Shown piece by piece: positions 15,397 through 17,190 of a DNA stretch of 17,190 bases. Both the position numbers and the translations under genes were made by a program. The DNA is taken from the NCBI GenBank assembly GCA_900547195.1, contig URFQ01000058.1, forward strand, positions 1 to 17,190. The letters run 5' to 3'. The DNA is from an uncultured Butyricicoccus sp. (GTDB lineage: Bacteria; Bacillota; Clostridia; Oscillospirales; Butyricicoccaceae). Below the pieces are notes generated by a model. It was not told where the DNA came from. It did not search any database and saw only the letters and a program-made list of their open reading frames with translations. Within the stretch, counting starts at the first letter, position 1, and each line of letters opens with the position of its first letter.

Positions 15397-15430
15397 GTAT
15401 ATATTGCATTATAATATTTATATCTTGCAT
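15383..15430. repeat. Three TTGCAT direct repeats at exact 21-bp spacing
   Basis: TTGCAT occurs at 15383-15388, 15404-15409 and 15425-15430. The period is 21 bp, two helical turns, which puts all sites on one DNA face. The first is within the promoter spacer and the others are upstream of the -35. A likely operator array for the XRE protein (inference). Confidence 0.6.
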
Positions 15431-15444
15431 ATAACGAAAAACGC

Positions 15445-15479
15445 AAATAAAAACGCCCTCCCAACCGGGAGGGCGTTTT
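15445..15479 (-). terminator. Rho-independent terminator of the oadB-oadG operon
   Basis: A stem AAAACGCCCTCCC/GGGAGGGCGTTTT with an AACC loop begins 2 nt after the OadG-like stop codon. On the minus strand it is followed by TATTTG after a run of T. It insulates the decarboxylase operon from the XRE cassette downstream. Confidence 0.9.
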
Positions 15480-15480
15480 C

Positions 15481-15600
15481 CTATTTCTGTGTCAGCCGCG
15501 TCAGAGCCGCAACCACCAGTGCAATGAGTCCAATGACGACAAATACCCCGAGCATGCCCTGCCAGAGCATTTGTACCGCCTGCATGAGTACGAGATCCAT
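15481..15600 (-). CDS. OadG-related small membrane subunit (39 aa)
   Basis: The ORF encodes 39 residues and begins MDLVLMQAVQMLWQGMLGVF. It has one membrane helix (about residues 16-34, including VFVVIGLIALVVAAL) and a short polar tail (TRLTQK). This is the layout of the N-terminal part of the gamma subunit (OadG) of Na+-translocating decarboxylases, without the long Pro/Ala, zinc-binding tail. It matches the miniature OadG-related subunits encoded next to stand-alone OadB proteins in Clostridia. It begins 17 nt after the oadB stop, has a purine-rich AGGGGG site 7 nt or so before ATG, and is followed directly by a terminator. Probable role: assembly or stability partner of the beta subunit. 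Confidence 0.8.
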   Translation of the reverse strand: MDLVLMQAVQMLWQGMLGVFVVIGLIALVVAALTRLTQK

Positions 15601-15617
15601 ATTTCCGCCCCCTTAAA

Positions 15618-16745
15618 TCATAGGAAGAAGCCTAAAATGACGCCTCCAGCTACCACCGACGCAATTTGTCCGGACACATTCGCGCCCACCGCGTGCATGA
15701 GCAAATGGTTCTGGTCGTCCGCCTCGACGCCCAGCTTTTCCACCACGCGCGCCGCCATCGGGAATGCTGAAATCCCCGCCGCACCGATCATGGGATTGAC
15801 CTTATCCTTACAAAACAGGTTTAAAACCTTGGCAAACAGCACGCCGCCCACAGTATCGAACACAAACGCAACCAGGCCAAGCATCATAATAAAAATGGTC
15901 TCTTTGGTAACAAACTGTTCGGCGCGCATGGAGAATGAAATCGTAATGCCGAGCAGCAGGGTCACCAGATTGGCAAGGTCATCCTGCGCGGTCTTGCTCA
16001 GGCGATCCAGCACGCCGCACTCGCGGATCAGGTTGCCGAACATCAGGAACCCGACCAGCGACACCGACGCGGGCGCAACCAGACCGGCGATGATCGATAC
16101 CAGGATCGGGAACAGGATGCGCGTCGTGCGCGACACCTGACCGGGCGCATACGGCATGCGGATGGCCCGCTCCCGCTCGGTGGTGATGCACTTGATTGTC
16201 GCCGGCTGGATGATGGGTACGAGCGCCATATAGCTGTACGCCGCTACCGCAATCGCTCCAATGTATTTGGAATGCAGCACCTGCGATACTAAAATGGAGG
16301 TCGGGCCGTCCGCCGCGCCGATAATCCCGATGGACGCCGCGTCGGGCAGGTCAAAGCCAAGCACGACAGCCACAAGGATGGTCAGGAAGATGCCGAACTG
16401 TGCGGCGGCGCCAAACAAAAACATTTTTGGATTGGCCAGCAATGGGCCAAAATCAATCATTGCGCCAATACCGATGAACAGCAGCAGGGGAAGCGCCTCG
16501 GACGCCTCAATCCCGGTCTCGAACAGCCATTGGATGATGCCCCGCGTCTCCCCAACCCCTTCGGTCACCTGATTGATCACTCCCGAAGCCGGCAGGTTTA
16601 CCAAAATCGCGCCAAAGCCCATGGGCAGCAGCAAGGCGGGTTCGTATTTCTTTTGGATGGCCAGCCAGATCAGCGCGCCGCCCACGCAGAACATCAGGAT
16701 CTGCTGCCAGGTGAGCGCAGCCACACCTTTCCATAAAAACTCCAT
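15618..16745 (-). CDS. oadB: Na+-translocating decarboxylase beta subunit
   Basis: A 375-residue polytopic membrane protein of the OadB/GcdB/MmdB family. With a biotin-dependent alpha subunit, members decarboxylate a carboxybiotin intermediate and pump Na+ outward. The hallmark IIGAADGPTSI (residues 141-151) contains D146, equivalent to the Na+-binding aspartate of Klebsiella OadB. MIDFGPLLANP (96-106) and the C-terminal GANVSGQIASVVAGG are also family-typical. The length is typical of the compact forms. GGAGG precedes ATG. The operon has only this gene and the OadG-like gene; no alpha or biotin-carrier gene is in the window. The natural substrate (oxaloacetate, methylmalonyl-CoA or glutaconyl-CoA) cannot be told from beta alone. 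Expression is apparently controlled by the upstream riboswitch. Confidence 0.93.
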   Translation of the reverse strand: MEFLWKGVAALTWQQILMFCVGGALIWLAIQKKYEPALLLPMGFGAILVNLPASGVINQVTEGVGETRGIIQWLFETGIEASEALPLLLFIGIGAMIDFGPLLANPKMFLFGAAAQFGIFLTILVAVVLGFDLPDAASIGIIGAADGPTSILVSQVLHSKYIGAIAVAAYSYMALVPIIQPATIKCITTERERAIRMPYAPGQVSRTTRILFPILVSIIAGLVAPASVSLVGFLMFGNLIRECGVLDRLSKTAQDDLANLVTLLLGITISFSMRAEQFVTKETIFIMMLGLVAFVFDTVGGVLFAKVLNLFCKDKVNPMIGAAGISAFPMAARVVEKLGVEADDQNHLLMHAVGANVSGQIASVVAGGVILGFFL

Positions 16746-16783
16746 AATGCTCCCTCCTATCGGATTATGTTTCCCAAAATCTA

Positions 16784-16824
16784 TAAAAAAAGACCTGTGT
16801 CCCTGAAAAAAGGAACACAGGTCT
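16784..16824 (-). terminator. Attenuator terminator of the oadB leader
   Basis: On the minus strand AGACCTGTGTTCC (16824-16812) pairs with GGGACACAGGTCT (about 16803-16791) and is followed by seven T residues. Its 5' arm reuses bases that also close the aptamer stem P1 (16815-16821), so terminator and aptamer exclude each other. oadB begins 38 nt later. Confidence 0.9.
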
Positions 16825-16917
16825 GGTCATTTCAAGTGAAACCAGAACGGCCATTGGCCGAACACGTCTGTTGATCTCACTGCGCAGTATATCCCGCGCC
16901 GACTACTCCCCTTGTGT
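16815..16917 (-). promoter_or_regulatory. yybP-ykoY-type (Mn2+) riboswitch aptamer candidate
   Basis: On the minus strand the RNA begins with ACACA-A-GG, which pairs with CCUGUGU at 16821-16815 to form P1. Inside are the loop sequences GGGGAGUAG (16911-16903) and UCAACAGACG (16874-16865), and the 3' segment AUGACCAGACC. These match, from memory, the two conserved ligand-binding loops and the closing segment of the yybP-ykoY family. A GGCC-AAU-GGCC hairpin and a GUGA/UCAC helix complete the arms. Ligand binding should stabilise P1 and prevent the overlapping terminator, giving an ON switch, as known for Mn2+-sensing members. The class assignment is made by eye only. Confidence 0.72.
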
Positions 16918-16921
16918 ATTT

Positions 16922-16950
16922 ATCGTAGCATCGCGGGTTGTCAAAGTCAA
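16922..16950 (-). promoter_or_regulatory. Promoter of the riboswitch-oadB-oadG operon
   Basis: On the minus strand TTGACT (16950-16945), a 17-nt spacer and TACGAT (16927-16922), with a TG extended -10. Transcription would start near 16915, right at the 5' arm of the aptamer stem P1. A second TTGACA overlaps at 16944-16939. Confidence 0.75.
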
Positions 16951-17046
16951 GTTCAGTTTTTTTGGCGGACATGTCACTTCTGCACGGCAATCGCATCCGG
17001 GATATTGCGGCCTGTCGCAGCGTCGGTCGGGATATTTCCCAGCCGC

Positions 17047-17089
17047 AATTAATACAGTTATAAACATTGCCATTTTGGCTGTATTAATT
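17047..17089. repeat. Perfect 11-bp inverted repeat
   Basis: AATTAATACAG (17047-17057) and CTGTATTAATT (17079-17089) are separated by 21 nt. It lies in a non-coding stretch between the oadB promoter and the putative IS end. It could be an operator, a weak hairpin or a trace of a small mobile element; nothing in the sequence decides. Confidence 0.5.
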
Positions 17090-17131
17090 CTTGGTCTTGT
17101 GCGGATTATTTTATTTTTAAAGAAGTAGAAA

Positions 17132-17190
17132 GGGTCTGTTGCAAAATAGAATTTTGAAAAAATTACATTGATAAAAAGTTCTGGAGAATT
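17132..17190 (+). mobile_element. Putative IS6-family element left end (cut by window edge)
   Basis: GGGTCTGTTGCAAA at 17132-17145 matches the terminal inverted repeats of IS6-family elements as I recall them (IS1216/IS257-type GGTTCTGTTGCAAA at 13 of 14, IS26-type GGCACTGTTGCAAA at 12 of 14). AT-rich sequence without a coding frame follows, as expected of the subterminal region. The transposase would lie beyond the window. An IS5/IS1182-type end is a less likely alternative. Confidence 0.5.

Noticed and set aside
16871..17128. 85-residue plus-strand ORF ending in a hydrophobic stretch (VINIAILAVLILGLVRIILF)
   Set aside because: Its first half is antisense to the riboswitch and oadB promoter and it has no ribosome binding site. 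The hydrophobic end has no nearby start codon. It is probably chance reading of AT-rich sequence.
1..17190. CRISPR arrays, tRNA and rRNA genes, prophage genes
   Set aside because: No regularly spaced long repeats, cloverleaf sequences, rRNA segments or phage structural genes were seen by eye on either strand.

Overview
The window looks like chromosomal DNA from a GC-rich anaerobic Firmicute of class Clostridia, plausibly a gut Oscillospirales lineage. This is an inference from gene content: a type III glutamine synthetase, a DapL-type diaminopimelate pathway, SpoVG, an LTA-synthase-like sulfatase, a stand-alone decarboxylase beta subunit with a tiny OadG-like partner, strong AGGAGG-type ribosome binding sites and sigma-A-type promoters. 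No rRNA, tRNA or CRISPR array was seen.

Left part (1-3911): an LtaS/OpgB-like membrane sulfatase (+) meets, across a shared terminator, a two-gene minus-strand operon of an RsmF-like rRNA m5C methyltransferase and a small HEAT-like protein often labelled SufBD. From 3912 to about 5629 base composition drops and content becomes accessory: a 57-residue zinc-ribbon protein, a broken XRE regulator, an unrecognised 201-residue protein with its own promoter, and about 400 bases without a recognisable gene.

Centre (5630-12619): glnN (minus) and a divergent plus-strand operon dapF-dapL-HAD phosphatase-EamA transporter. DapL and DapF are consecutive steps to meso-diaminopimelate, the peptidoglycan cross-linking amino acid. 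Two terminators then separate this operon from a convergent cytidylate-kinase-like gene.

Right part (12680-17190): murC (minus, also peptidoglycan synthesis) diverges from spoVG. After a bidirectional terminator comes a minus-strand cassette of an XRE regulator, a possible 33-residue ORF and a four-helix membrane protein (DUF6773-like). Its promoter carries three TTGCAT direct repeats exactly 21 bp apart. Next is a compact operon of a sodium-pumping decarboxylase beta subunit (OadB) and a 39-residue OadG-like protein. It is preceded by a well-formed transcription-attenuation riboswitch whose conserved loops match the manganese-sensing yybP-ykoY class. The window ends in what looks like the terminal inverted repeat of an IS6-family element.

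The most interesting object is the riboswitch-oadB-oadG unit. The transcript appears closed at both ends and has no alpha (carboxyltransferase) or biotin-carrier subunit, and its apparent regulator is a Mn2+-type ON switch.
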